Assembly: GCF_000155775.1 (NCBI RefSeq)
Contig: NZ_DS989811.1
Span: 378,914 to 442,913 of the forward strand
Reading direction: 5' to 3'
Length of the DNA: 64,000 nucleotides
Source: Glaciecola sp. HTCC2999
Lineage (GTDB): Bacteria; Pseudomonadota; Gammaproteobacteria; Enterobacterales; Alteromonadaceae
Both the position numbers and the translations under genes were made by a program. Shown in pieces: positions 56,388-64,000 of the stretch. Under the pieces are notes generated by a model that was not told the origin of the DNA, did no database searches, and saw nothing but the letters and a program-made list of their open reading frames with translations. Each line of letters starts with the position of its first letter. The stretch's first letter is position 1.

Positions 56388-57707
56388 ATGGCTAAACCAG
56401 GTGTAGATTCAGGCGCAAAAAACGGCTTGAGTGAATTACGAAGCAGATTGTTCTTTGTATTAGGTGCAATTATTGTGTTTCGTCTTGGCTCTTATGTGCC
56501 GATCCCTGGTATTGATGCCGCTGTGTTGTCTCAATTATTTGAACAACAAAAAGGTACTATCGTAGAGATGTTTAACATGTTCTCTGGTGGTGCTCTTGAG
56601 CGAGCTTCAGTATTAGCGCTTGGGATTATGCCTTACATCACTGCATCGATCATTATTCAGCTTCTGACAGCGGTACATCCGCCAATGATGGAGTTGAAAA
56701 AAGAAGGTGAAGCAGGTCGTCGTAAGATCAGTCAATACACACGTTATTTAACGTTAGTATTGGCTACATTCCAATCTATTGGTGTGGCGACAGGTTTACC
56801 TAACTTGATCAGTGGTTTGGTTATTAATCCTGGCTTTGGATTTTATTTTACTGCAGTAGTTAGTTTAGTCACAGGAACTATGTTCCTTATGTGGCTAGGT
56901 GAGCAAATTACTGAACGAGGTATTGGTAACGGTATCTCTATTTTGATTTTTGCAGGTATTGTGGCAGGTCTACCAACAGCGATTGGTCAGACTGCAGAGC
57001 AGGCACGTCAAGGTGAGATTAATTTATTATTCTTGCTATTGATTGCTGCAATTGTAATTGGTTTAACGTACTTAGTGGTTTTTGTAGAACGTGCTCAACG
57101 TCGTATCGTTGTGAACTATGCAAAACGCCAACAAGGCCGTAAAGTAATGCAAGCACAAAGCTCACATTTACCATTGAAAGTGAACATGGCAGGTGTAATA
57201 CCTCCTATTTTCGCTTCAAGCATCATTCTTTTCCCTAGTACTATTGCGGGATGGTTTGGTCAAAATGAAGCAACTTCATGGTTGCAAGATGTGGCGTTAT
57301 TACTATCGCCAGGTCAACCGTTATATGTTGGGTTATACGCTGCGGCGATTATCTTTTTCTGTTTCTTCTACACTGCGTTGACATTTAATCCTCGCGAGAC
57401 GGCAGATAACTTGAAAAAGTCAGGTGCTTTTGTGCCTGGAATTCGTCCTGGTGAACAAACCTCACGTTACCTTGACAAAGTAATGACTCGCCTCACATTA
57501 GCTGGTGCGTTGTATATAACCTTTGTTTGTTTAGTGCCTGAATTCTTGTTGCTAACTTGGAATGTCCCATTCTATTTTGGCGGTACTTCACTACTCATCA
57601 TAGTGGTAGTAATTATGGATTTCATGGCGCAGGTCCAGACCCATTTGATGTCAAGTCAATATGAGTCTGTTCTTAAAAAAGCGAATCTTAAAGGCTACGG
57701 CCGATAA
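56388..57707 (+). CDS. secY: Protein translocase subunit SecY
   Basis: Channel-forming subunit of the SecYEG inner-membrane translocon. The 439-residue protein has ten transmembrane helices. The [17 protein letters not shown] stretch at the first helix, the [19 protein letters not shown] equivalent in helix 2, and the [18 protein letters not shown] equivalent in helix 7 are recognisable, as is the cytosolic loop [15 protein letters not shown]. The cytosolic C-terminus is [15 protein letters not shown]. It lies in the spc operon before rpmJ, the standard position. Confidence 0.98.
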   Translation: MAKPGVDSGAKNGLSELRSRLFFVLGAIIVFRLGSYVPIPGIDAAVLSQLFEQQKGTIVEMFNMFSGGALERASVLALGIMPYITASIIIQLLTAVHPPMMELKKEGEAGRRKISQYTRYLTLVLATFQSIGVATGLPNLISGLVINPGFGFYFTAVVSLVTGTMFLMWLGEQITERGIGNGISILIFAGIVAGLPTAIGQTAEQARQGEINLLFLLLIAAIVIGLTYLVVFVERAQRRIVVNYAKRQQGRKVMQAQSSHLPLKVNMAGVIPPIFASSIILFPSTIAGWFGQNEATSWLQDVALLLSPGQPLYVGLYAAAIIFFCFFYTALTFNPRETADNLKKSGAFVPGIRPGEQTSRYLDKVMTRLTLAGALYITFVCLVPEFLLLTWNVPFYFGGTSLLIIVVVIMDFMAQVQTHLMSSQYESVLKKANLKGYGR

Positions 57708-57730
57708 GTTCGCAGCTACGGAGTGATGAA

Positions 57731-57844
57731 ATGAAAGTTCGTGCATCCGTTAAAAAGATTTGCCGTAATTGCAAAATCATTAAACGTAACGGCGTTGTTA
57801 GAGTGATTTGCATAGAGCCTAAGCATAAGCAAAGGCAGGGCTAA
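57731..57844 (+). CDS. rpmJ: 50S ribosomal protein L36, zinc-binding form
   Basis: The smallest ribosomal protein, 37 residues, at the end of the spc operon. [17 protein letters not shown] is followed by residues that complete the zinc ribbon: Cys11, Cys14, Cys27 and His32 in CIEPKHKQ. This is the zinc-containing (C-plus) type. GGAG at 57720-57723 precedes the ATG. Twenty-three bases after secY. A Zur-repressed zinc-free L36 paralogue may exist elsewhere, but none is in this window. Confidence 0.95.
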   Translation: MKVRASVKKICRNCKIIKRNGVVRVICIEPKHKQRQG

Positions 57845-57857
57845 TCTAGCTGGGTTA

Positions 57858-57899
57858 TTAAACACCTATTCGATGTTTCGGCATCATTTAGGTGTTTAT
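57858..57899 (+). terminator. Hairpin between the spc and alpha operons
   Basis: TTAAACACCTA can pair with TTAGGTGTTTA, with an inner GATG/CATC stem. No T-run follows directly, so it is a partial terminator or an attenuating/processing structure between rpmJ and the alpha leader. Confidence 0.5.
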
Positions 57900-57920
57900 T
57901 GACCTTAAATTTGCATTTTT

Positions 57921-57999
57921 GTCGATGGGTAAGTATCCTAACGGGCTTTTTAGGCTGTCGACCAAAATTATTTAACTTAGAGGAGTACAGTTAATGGCC
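57921..57999 (+). promoter_or_regulatory. S4-binding leader of the alpha operon (Alpha_RBS type)
   Basis: The leader of rpsM contains GTCGA (57921-57925) pairing with TCGAC (57958-57962), an inner CCTAA/TTAGG stem, and the segment AAGTATCCTAACGGGCTTTT. This closely resembles the E. coli alpha operon S4 pseudoknot (which has AGTATCCTGAAAACGGGC). The ribosome-binding site GAGGAG is about 12 bases from the ATG, also as in that family. S4 (rpsD, in the same operon) probably represses translation here. Confidence 0.75.
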
Positions 58000-58350
58000 C
58001 GTATCGCTGGCATTAACATTCCTGAACACAAGCACACCGTAATTGCTATTCAAGCAATTTTCGGTATTGGTGCCACTCGTGCTAAAAGCATTTGTGCATC
58101 TGCTGGTGTTGCAGAATCTACCAAGATCAAAGATCTTGATGAAACCACTATTGATAAACTTCGTGATGAAGTTGCTAAGTTCACTGTTGAAGGTGACCTT
58201 CGTCGTGAAGTATCAATGAGTATTAAACGTTTGATGGACCTAGGTTGCTTCCGTGGTATTCGCCACCGTCGTAGCTTACCTCTACGTGGTCAGCGCACTA
58301 AAACTAATGCGCGTACCCGTAAAGGTCCTCGTAAGCCGATTAAAAAGTAA
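57994..58350 (+). CDS. rpsM: 30S ribosomal protein S13
   Basis: 30S-head protein contacting P-site tRNA and bridging to L5. The 118-residue product starts [20 protein letters not shown], contains the GIGATRAK helix-hairpin motif, and ends in the conserved basic tail [20 protein letters not shown]. First gene of the alpha operon; its start region lies within the S4-responsive leader. The gap from rpmJ is 149 bases. Confidence 0.99.
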   Translation: MARIAGINIPEHKHTVIAIQAIFGIGATRAKSICASAGVAESTKIKDLDETTIDKLRDEVAKFTVEGDLRREVSMSIKRLMDLGCFRGIRHRRSLPLRGQRTKTNARTRKGPRKPIKK

Positions 58351-58364
58351 GCGAGGGTTAAGTA

Positions 58365-58754
58365 ATGGCTAAAGCACCTACTCGCGCGAAGAAGCGCGCA
58401 AAACGTCAAGTTGCTGATGGTATGGCTCATATCCATGCTTCTTTCAACAACACAATAGTGACTATCACCGATCGTCAAGGTAATGCCTTGTCTTGGGCTA
58501 CTTCTGGTGGTTCAGGTTTCCGTGGTTCGCGTAAATCAACTCCGTTTGCTGCACAGGTTGCTGCTGAACGAGCTGGTGAAGCTGCTCAGGAATACGGTCT
58601 TAAGAACTTAGAAGTATTTGTTAAAGGTCCAGGTCCAGGTCGTGAATCTGCAATCCGTGCCTTAAATGCTACTGGGTATAAGATCACTAATATTACCGAT
58701 GTGACGCCTATACCTCACAACGGTTGTCGTCCACCGAAAAAACGTCGCGTTTAA
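58365..58754 (+). CDS. rpsK: 30S ribosomal protein S11
   Basis: Platform protein at the mRNA exit. The 129-residue product contains the conserved [20 protein letters not shown] segment, [38 protein letters not shown] and the terminal [16 protein letters not shown]. Asn-Gly near the end corresponds to the site where isoaspartate forms in other bacteria. Fifteen bases after rpsM. Confidence 0.99.
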   Translation: MAKAPTRAKKRAKRQVADGMAHIHASFNNTIVTITDRQGNALSWATSGGSGFRGSRKSTPFAAQVAAERAGEAAQEYGLKNLEVFVKGPGPGRESAIRALNATGYKITNITDVTPIPHNGCRPPKKRRV

Positions 58755-58778
58755 TCGACGGACAGTTGGAGAAAGATC

Positions 58779-59399
58779 ATGGCTAGATATTTGGGTCCAA
58801 AACTCAAACTAAGTCGTCGCGAAGGAACAGATTTGTTCCTAAAAAGTGGCGTACGTGCAATTGATACAAAATGTAAATTAGATACTGCTCCGGGCCAACA
58901 TGGTGCTCGTCGCGGTCGTTTATCTGATTACGGTATCCAGTTGCGTGAAAAACAAAAAGTTCGTCGTATGTATGGCGTTCTTGAAAAACAATTCCGTAAT
59001 TACTACAAAGAAGCTGCTCGTCTAAAAGGGAACACAGGTGAAAACTTGTTACAACTTTTAGAACAGCGTCTTGATAACGTTGTTTATCGTATGGGCTTTG
59101 CTAGCACACGTGCTGAAGCTCGTCAGTTAGTAAGTCACAAAGCAATTTGTGTTAACGGACAAGTGGTTAATATTCCTTCATTCAAGGTTTCTGCAGAGAC
59201 TAACGTTTCTGTTCGTGAAAAAGCAAAAAAACAAGCACGAATTATTTCTGCTGTTGAATTAGCTGACCAGCGTGAGAAGCCAACCTGGATCGAAGTAGAT
59301 GGTGCTAAATTATCTGGTGATTTTAAACGTTTACCAGAACGTTCAGACCTATCTGCAGAAATTAACGAACAGTTGATCGTCGAACTTTACTCTAAGTAA
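58779..59399 (+). CDS. rpsD: 30S ribosomal protein S4
   Basis: Primary 16S 5'-domain binder and, by family precedent, repressor of this operon through its leader. The 206-residue product starts [24 protein letters not shown]; it has one cysteine in the [19 protein letters not shown] loop, so it is the zinc-free form. The S4 RNA-binding domain (about 95-155, [22 protein letters not shown]) is intact. Twenty-four bases after rpsK. Confidence 0.99.
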   Translation: MARYLGPKLKLSRREGTDLFLKSGVRAIDTKCKLDTAPGQHGARRGRLSDYGIQLREKQKVRRMYGVLEKQFRNYYKEAARLKGNTGENLLQLLEQRLDNVVYRMGFASTRAEARQLVSHKAICVNGQVVNIPSFKVSAETNVSVREKAKKQARIISAVELADQREKPTWIEVDGAKLSGDFKRLPERSDLSAEINEQLIVELYSK

Positions 59400-59421
59400 A
59401 GCTAACTAAAGAGGAAGCATT

Positions 59422-60402
59422 GTGGGATCTGTAACTGAATTCCTTAAACCAAGATTGGTTGATATTGAAAATGTATCTCCAACTCGCGCTAAAGTTGTAC
59501 TTGAACCATTAGAGCGTGGCTTTGGTCACACTTTAGGTAATGCACTGCGTCGTATCTTGTTATCTTCTATGCCTGGCGTAGCAGTAACAGAAGTAGAAAT
59601 CGATGGTGTATTACATGAGTACAGCACTAAAGAAGGCGTGCAAGAAGACGTAATTGAAATTTTACTAAACCTTAAAGGCTTAGCAGTACGTCTAGAAGGT
59701 AAAACTGAAGCAACCTTAACTTTGGTCAAATCTGGAGCGGGCGCTGTTGTTGCTGGTGATATTCAGCATGATGGTGACGTTGAGATTATCAACCCTGAAC
59801 ATGTTATTTGCACACTTACGGGTGAAGCAGAAGTAAGCATGCGCATTAAAGTTGAAACTGGCCGTGGTTATGTACCTGCATCAGTTCGTCGCTCCTCTGA
59901 AGAAGATGATCGCCCAATTGGTCGTTTACTGGTTGATGCTTCATTCAGCCCTGTTGAACGTATCGCATATTCTGTTGAGTCTGCACGTGTTGAACAACGC
60001 ACAGATTTAGACAAATTAATTATCGATATGGAAACTAACGGTACATTAGATCCTGAAGAAGCGATTCGTCGCTCAGCAACAATCTTAGCTGAACAGCTAG
60101 ATGCATTCGTAGATTTACGTGATGTATCACAGCCTGAAGCGAAAGAAGAGAAGCCAGAATTTGATCCAATTCTTTTACGTCCTGTGGACGATTTAGAGTT
60201 GACCGTGCGTTCAGCTAACTGTCTTAAAGCAGAAGCGGTTCAGTATATTGGTGACCTTGTACAGCGTACCGAAGTTGAGTTATTAAAAACTCCTAACTTA
60301 GGTAAGAAGTCATTAACAGAAATCAAAGACGTGCTTGCATCTCGTGGTTTATCTTTAGGCATGCGCCTTGAGAATTGGCCACCAGAAAGTATTGCCGACT
60401 AA
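59422..60402 (+). CDS. rpoA: RNA polymerase alpha subunit
   Basis: Assembly scaffold and activator/UP-element contact of RNA polymerase. The 326-residue product has the N-terminal dimerisation domain (1-235, with [23 protein letters not shown]) and the C-terminal DNA-binding domain (about 245-315, with [20 protein letters not shown], which includes the DNA-contacting Arg). GTG at 59422 is the start, with GAGGAAG eight bases upstream; no ATG lies in a suitable place. Normal position between rpsD and rplQ. Confidence 0.99.
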   Translation: MGSVTEFLKPRLVDIENVSPTRAKVVLEPLERGFGHTLGNALRRILLSSMPGVAVTEVEIDGVLHEYSTKEGVQEDVIEILLNLKGLAVRLEGKTEATLTLVKSGAGAVVAGDIQHDGDVEIINPEHVICTLTGEAEVSMRIKVETGRGYVPASVRRSSEEDDRPIGRLLVDASFSPVERIAYSVESARVEQRTDLDKLIIDMETNGTLDPEEAIRRSATILAEQLDAFVDLRDVSQPEAKEEKPEFDPILLRPVDDLELTVRSANCLKAEAVQYIGDLVQRTEVELLKTPNLGKKSLTEIKDVLASRGLSLGMRLENWPPESIAD

Positions 60403-60452
60403 GATGTATTAGCGTGTGGTAAGCACACGCTACTTGAAAGAAGGATATAGCT

Positions 60453-60851
60453 ATGCGCCATCGTAAGAGTGGTCGAAAGTTAAATCGCAACAGCAGCCAC
60501 AGAAAAGCAATGTTTAAAAACATGGCTTCTTCAATGGTTAAGCATGAAGTGATTAAAACTACTTTGCCTAAAGCAAAAGAACTTCGTCGTGTTATCGAGC
60601 CGTTAATTACATTAGCGAAAGTTGATAGTGTTGCTAACCGTCGTTTAGCAATGGTTCGCACAGGCGATAAAGAAGTGGTTGGTAAATTATTTAACGAATT
60701 AGGGCCTCGCTATGAAGCTCGTCCAGGTGGTTACATTCGCATTCTTAAATGTGGTTTCCGTACTGGTGATAAAGCGCCTATGGCGTACGTTGAGTTTGTT
60801 GACCGCCCAGTTGTTGAAGCTGAAGAAGTAGTTGAAATAACTGAAGAGTAA
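60453..60851 (+). CDS. rplQ: 50S ribosomal protein L17
   Basis: Near the polypeptide exit tunnel. The 132-residue product has the canonical start [52 protein letters not shown], and the end [15 protein letters not shown], which is acidic. Last gene of the alpha operon, followed by two hairpins, the second a clear terminator. Identity is secure. Confidence 0.99.
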   Translation: MRHRKSGRKLNRNSSHRKAMFKNMASSMVKHEVIKTTLPKAKELRRVIEPLITLAKVDSVANRRLAMVRTGDKEVVGKLFNELGPRYEARPGGYIRILKCGFRTGDKAPMAYVEFVDRPVVEAEEVVEITEE

Positions 60852-60863
60852 TATACTCTCATA

Positions 60864-60889
60864 GTTAAGTGTTTACGTTATCACTTAAC
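60864..60889 (+). repeat. Hairpin upstream of the rplQ terminator
   Basis: GTTAAGTG (60864-60871) pairs perfectly with CACTTAAC (60882-60889) across a ten-base loop. It lies between the rplQ stop and the terminator hairpin, so the transcript end carries two tandem stems; the first may stabilise it. Confidence 0.5.
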
Positions 60890-60894
60890 CACAT

Positions 60895-60922
60895 AAAAAA
60901 ACCGAGCTTAGCTCGGTTTTTT
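60895..60922. terminator. Bidirectional terminator after rplQ
   Basis: AAAAAACCGAGC pairs with GCTCGGTTTTTT around a TTA loop, with A and T runs on both flanks. It can stop both the alpha operon and the convergent repeat-protein gene whose stop is at 60944. Confidence 0.95.
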
Positions 60923-60943
60923 GTTATTGGTATTCATCACTAT

Positions 60944-61762
60944 TTAATAAAAAAGATCATCATCAGAAGTACTTATTTTTTTATTTGTATTCGTTGGTGC
61001 CGCATTAATACCTGCAACAATCTCAGCATTTGTTGCTCCTCCCATTAATGCAAACTTACTAACGTCATCAACAGTGACACCTGCATTTATTGCCGTTACA
61101 ATAATTTTTTCTATTTGTTCACGTTCAGCTAAAGATTCTCTTACGGTTATTGATACTACTTCTTCAGCTTTATTTGGGAAAACGGCAAGTAAAGCATCAA
61201 CTATATATTCACCTACGAGCGGTACGTATTGAACTGTATTTGACAATATTTCTACTATTTTGTCAGGATATGATGAAGCCATATGTTGTACAATTTTGTC
61301 TGCAGAATCGGGTTCAGTTATCACTGCCACTCTTAATATATCATTAAAATCATCAGGTGAAGCATGAGCCGCAGCACTAGTCACAAAGCTTACATAACTT
61401 GGTTCTGCCTTGATAGCAGCCATCACAATACTTTCACATTTTGTAATCCCTTTCTTAACAGCAATGCTAACAATATCTTCAGCTGATGAGGGTTGGGTTG
61501 ATACAGCACTATGTATGATCTCTTTATAATCTGTTGGATACAAATCTAATGCGACATCAACAATGCCTGCAGTACTTTGAGGGTAATGACTAATTAACGA
61601 CCTAACCGCTCTACCGGGCGACATGGTTTGTTTTACTTGTTTCTTAAAAAACTCATTATCAATTTTCCAAGTTTCACTATTGCTATCAGTATTCCCAATT
61701 ACACCCATAGAATATAATAAACAGCTACAGATTAATGAAGTTTTGAATAAAGTATTTACCAC
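60944..61762 (-). CDS. Secreted protein of ten tandem 15-residue helical repeats
   Basis: I do not recognise a named family. The 272-residue product begins with a hydrophobic export segment (about 3-23). Residues 61-210 are ten consecutive units of exactly 15 residues, most starting with Pro: PQSTAGIVDVALDLY, PTDYKEIIHSAVSTQ, PSYVSFVTSAAAHAS, PDDFNDILRVAVITE and PNKAEEVVSITVRES are examples. The common pattern is P-x5-[IV]-[IV]-x2-A-[VA]-x3, suggesting a short-helix solenoid. A short hydrophilic Asp-rich tail ends it. I use GTG at 61762, five bases after AGGTGA; a GTG at 61771 opens the frame. Flanked by housekeeping genes, single gene. Envelope location is likely; role unknown. Confidence 0.75.
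   Translation of the reverse strand: MVNTLFKTSLICSCLLYSMGVIGNTDSNSETWKIDNEFFKKQVKQTMSPGRAVRSLISHYPQSTAGIVDVALDLYPTDYKEIIHSAVSTQPSSAEDIVSIAVKKGITKCESIVMAAIKAEPSYVSFVTSAAAHASPDDFNDILRVAVITEPDSADKIVQHMASSYPDKIVEILSNTVQYVPLVGEYIVDALLAVFPNKAEEVVSITVRESLAEREQIEKIIVTAINAGVTVDDVSKFALMGGATNAEIVAGINAAPTNTNKKISTSDDDLFY
61133..61582 (-). repeat. Ten-unit, 45-bp periodic coding repeat
   Basis: These bases encode the ten 15-residue units of the secreted protein. The nucleotide copies have diverged strongly, so the periodicity shows in protein rather than DNA, pointing to an old expansion under selection rather than a recent slippage tract. Confidence 0.7.
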
Positions 61763-61987
61763 AATTATCACCTACATATATTATGAGCATATGATTGCTC
61801 ATCAATTAGTCAACATACAGCATAAAAAGTTCAATAACATTATATTTTTAACAATTTATTTACTTTGTTAAACTTACTATATCTTATGATTATTAAATGA
61901 TTGTTAAGCAAATATTTAGTCCTATAAATCATAGATGTCATTTTTTCAGACTGATATACTAAGTAAAATATTAATGTTGGATCAATT

Positions 61988-62980
61988 TTGATATCACTAT
62001 CAGCACTTCACACATTTGGTTTTAATACGTTTGCTAAATCTGTTAAACGTGTAGATTCTTTGTCTACACTTTATGCACTAGCTCAACAAAATATACCCAA
62101 TGTTATTTTAGGAGAAGGATCTAATACGGTATTTACCGAAGATTATTATGGTGTGATATGGCAAAATTGTTTATCTGGTATAACGTTCACTGAAGATTCA
62201 GATTTCCATTATATTACGGCAGCCTCTGGTGAAAATTGGCATCAATTGGTTACAAAGTGTGTGAGTTTGTCTATAGGTGGCTTTGAGAATTTAGCATTAA
62301 TCCCTGGCACTGTAGGGGCTGCACCAATACAAAATATTGGCGCATATGGCGTAGAAATATCATCATTTATCAGTGAAGTTGAATATTTTGACTTTCAAGA
62401 TAAAACGTTAAAAACCATCAATGCTTATAACTGTCAGTTTGGTTATAGAGATTCTATTTTCAAGCATGAGCTCCGTGATGTAGCATTTATCACTAAAGTC
62501 ATGTTCTCACTACCCAAACGATATGAATTTGTAACTCACTATGGTGAATTATCGGAATTAGAAAATCCCTCGATTGATAGTATTTATGAAGCAGTCATTC
62601 GTGTTCGAAAAAATAAATTACCAGATCCACACCAGGTTGGTAATGCAGGGAGTTTTTTTAAAAATCCAGTTGTCCCGTTAGAGGTATTTGAAAGTATACA
62701 GATTCAGTTCCCAGATATTCCTCATTATCCGATTTCTGATAAATACATAAAGATCCCTGCGGCTTGGTTAATAGATACGTTAGGGTTTAAGGGGACGATA
62801 GAAGACGGCATACAGTGTCACCCTCAACAAGCTCTTGTGCTGACAAATTATAACAACGGTACAGGTCGTTCATTACTTAATTTTGCGAACATAATAAAGT
62901 CGGCTGTGAAAGCACAATTTGGAATTGTGTTGGAACATGAAGTGCAGTTATTAGGCCAAACAGAACGGATTGTATTATAA
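61988..62980 (+). CDS. murB: UDP-N-acetylenolpyruvoylglucosamine reductase
   Basis: FAD- and NADPH-dependent second step of UDP-MurNAc formation. The 330-residue protein is the E. coli-like type I form: HTFGFNTFAKSV, FAD-site ILGEGSNTVFTEDY, LIPGTVGAAPIQNIGAYGVE, YRDSIFKHE, and the catalytic Ser in GNAGSFFKNPV, with C-terminal Glu in LEHEVQLLG. The start is a TTG at 61988, with GGA about seven bases upstream; no in-frame ATG gives a family-like N-terminus. It touches birA with no gap. Normally the head of the murB-birA-coaX set. Confidence 0.95.
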   Translation: MISLSALHTFGFNTFAKSVKRVDSLSTLYALAQQNIPNVILGEGSNTVFTEDYYGVIWQNCLSGITFTEDSDFHYITAASGENWHQLVTKCVSLSIGGFENLALIPGTVGAAPIQNIGAYGVEISSFISEVEYFDFQDKTLKTINAYNCQFGYRDSIFKHELRDVAFITKVMFSLPKRYEFVTHYGELSELENPSIDSIYEAVIRVRKNKLPDPHQVGNAGSFFKNPVVPLEVFESIQIQFPDIPHYPISDKYIKIPAAWLIDTLGFKGTIEDGIQCHPQQALVLTNYNNGTGRSLLNFANIIKSAVKAQFGIVLEHEVQLLGQTERIVL

Positions 62981-63961
62981 ATGCATGAAACACGATTGAA
63001 TTTACTAAAAGCATTAGCATGTGGTGCATTTATATCTGGTACTGAGTTAGGTGAAATTTGTGGTGTCTCTAGAACCGCAATTGCAAAACACATTGAGGGA
63101 TTAAAAGAATTAGGGATTAATGTTTATTCAGTCAAAGGTAAAGGCTATAAATTATCATCACCATTATCTTTGTTGGATAAAAAGGATATATTTAAAAATT
63201 TTGATTCATTACAACATTCGTTGACTCCGTCTTTAGACTTGTCCGTTTTAACACAAATTGACTCTACAAATACTTACCTCAAACAACATATTTCACAGCT
63301 TAAGTCAGGACACTCGGTTATAGCTGAGTCTCAAACTGCAGGTCGAGGCCGTCATGGGCGCAAGTGGGTATCGCCATTTGCCAGTAGTATATATTTATCA
63401 ATGTACTGGCGTTTTGGCACCGGTTATCAGGCACTTTCGGGTTTATCTTTAGTAATAGGCCTCGCAGTGGTCGATACATTGACTCAAATAGGGATCCTAA
63501 ATGCCCAATTGAAGTGGCCTAATGATGTCTACGTAAATATGCAAAAAATAGCTGGCGTTTTGATAGAAGTAGAAGGAGCTGTTGGCGATGCTGCTCATTG
63601 TATTATTGGTATAGGTTTAAACGTTCAGTTACCTGATGATATTGATGGAATAGATCAATCTTACACTGATATACAATCACAATTGGGTGTTCCTCTTGTC
63701 GACAGAAATAAATTAACGGCAATATTACTTAATAATATGCACCGTATCATTCGTACTTTTGAGGCTGAAGGATTAACGCCATTCATACATCGCTGGGAAT
63801 CACTCAATGTATTTGCGAATAAAAATGTGAAGTTAGTAACTGGCAATCAATCGATAGAAGGTATTTGTTTAGGTATAAATACTGAAGGGGCACTGCGGAT
63901 GCAAGTTAATGATTTGCAGCAAACATTCCATGGGGGGGAAATTAGTGTCCGAGCAATCTAA
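62981..63961 (+). CDS. birA: Biotin-protein ligase / biotin operon repressor
   Basis: Activates biotin and attaches it to carboxyl-carrier protein; also represses bio genes. The 326-residue product has the N-terminal winged helix (about 1-65, FISGTELGEICGVSRTAIAKHIEGLKELG), indicating the repressor-competent type. The catalytic domain follows with the GRGRHGRKWVSP biotinyl-AMP loop, LKWPNDVYVNMQKIAGVLIE, and a short C-terminal SH3-like domain (from about 275). The ATG directly follows the murB stop, and the 3' end overlaps coaX by 17 bases. Confidence 0.97.
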   Translation: MHETRLNLLKALACGAFISGTELGEICGVSRTAIAKHIEGLKELGINVYSVKGKGYKLSSPLSLLDKKDIFKNFDSLQHSLTPSLDLSVLTQIDSTNTYLKQHISQLKSGHSVIAESQTAGRGRHGRKWVSPFASSIYLSMYWRFGTGYQALSGLSLVIGLAVVDTLTQIGILNAQLKWPNDVYVNMQKIAGVLIEVEGAVGDAAHCIIGIGLNVQLPDDIDGIDQSYTDIQSQLGVPLVDRNKLTAILLNNMHRIIRTFEAEGLTPFIHRWESLNVFANKNVKLVTGNQSIEGICLGINTEGALRMQVNDLQQTFHGGEISVRAI

Positions 63962-64000
63962 AACAGTTTTATTTATAGACGTAGGTAATACTGCGGCAAA
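63945..64000 (+). CDS. coaX: Type III pantothenate kinase, 5' part
   Basis: Only the first 18 codons are inside the window: from the GTG at 63945 the product reads MSEQSKTVLFIDVGNTAAK, where LFIDVGNT is the phosphate-binding motif of CoaX at its expected N-terminal place. A G-rich ribosome-binding stretch precedes the start. It overlaps birA by 17 bases, and birA-coaX is a familiar order. This would be the first CoA-synthesis enzyme; the rest is off the right edge. Confidence 0.75.
   Translation, partial: MSEQSKTVLFIDVGNTAA

Noticed and set aside
1-64000. CRISPR arrays, insertion sequences, integrases or prophage genes
   Set aside because: No regularly spaced direct repeats, no transposase or integrase motifs, and the tRNA-Gly gene has no adjacent integrase or duplicated 3' end.

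Overview
The window is an AT-rich (visibly near 40% GC), densely coded stretch of a gammaproteobacterial chromosome, most likely from a marine member of the Alteromonadales. This rests on gene content and order: pilMNOPQ-aroK-aroB beside mrcA, Dam methylase, SecB, Orn, RsgA-Psd, argCBFGHA, pabA-astC-astA-astD, and TonB-receptor and sulfotransferase genes. The genus cannot be fixed from sequence alone. I see no phage, insertion sequence, CRISPR array or obvious horizontally acquired island.

Layout. 1-6096 (minus): arginine succinyltransferase catabolism (astCAD; astD runs off the left edge), then pabA, trpS, rpe. 6097-7900 (plus): a TorF-type putative porin behind an NtrC/sigma-54-like control region, a small secreted protein and a DUF2970 membrane protein. 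7903-14952 (minus): dam, aroB, aroK and the type IV pilus assembly genes pilQPONM, divergent from mrcA (PBP1A). 17907-19589: malic enzyme. 19639-26393 (minus): a complete argC-B-F-G-H-A operon with tandem ARG boxes and a leader that looks like a transcription attenuator. 26913-38507: lysophospholipase, trmL, gpsA-secB-grxC-rhodanese, gpmI-envC, a MerC-family gene behind a Zur-type operator, a glycerophosphodiesterase, an EamA transporter, psd, rsgA and orn. 38562-43531: tRNA-Gly(GCC), a TonB-dependent receptor, a TPR-sulfotransferase and a DUF4442 protein. 43775-46462: ilvIH and a cold-shock gene. 46567-52156: flavin reductase-ubiD (minus), rnr-rlmB (plus). 52352-60851: the spc and alpha ribosomal operons from rplN to rplQ. 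60944-64000: a secreted protein built of ten 15-residue repeats, then murB-birA-coaX (coaX cut by the right edge).

How the genes work together. Arginine is handled in both directions: argCBFGHA builds it from glutamate, and astCAD degrades it; the only acetylornithine/succinylornithine aminotransferase seen is AstC, so it probably serves both pathways, and argE is not in the window. PilMNOP forms the inner-membrane alignment complex feeding an unusually short PilQ secretin. The ribosomal block lacks the S10 operon upstream of rplN and has murB-birA-coaX downstream of rplQ, which suggests a rearrangement of the usual str-S10-spc-alpha order.

Most worth following up: the argC leader with two mutually exclusive hairpins, the second ending in a U-run; the Zur-type operator in front of a MerC-family gene; the NtrC/sigma-54-like region before the porin; the 15-residue repeat protein; the PilQ without AMIN domains; and the split S10/spc junction. 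All functional statements are read from sequence and family knowledge; no search was run.
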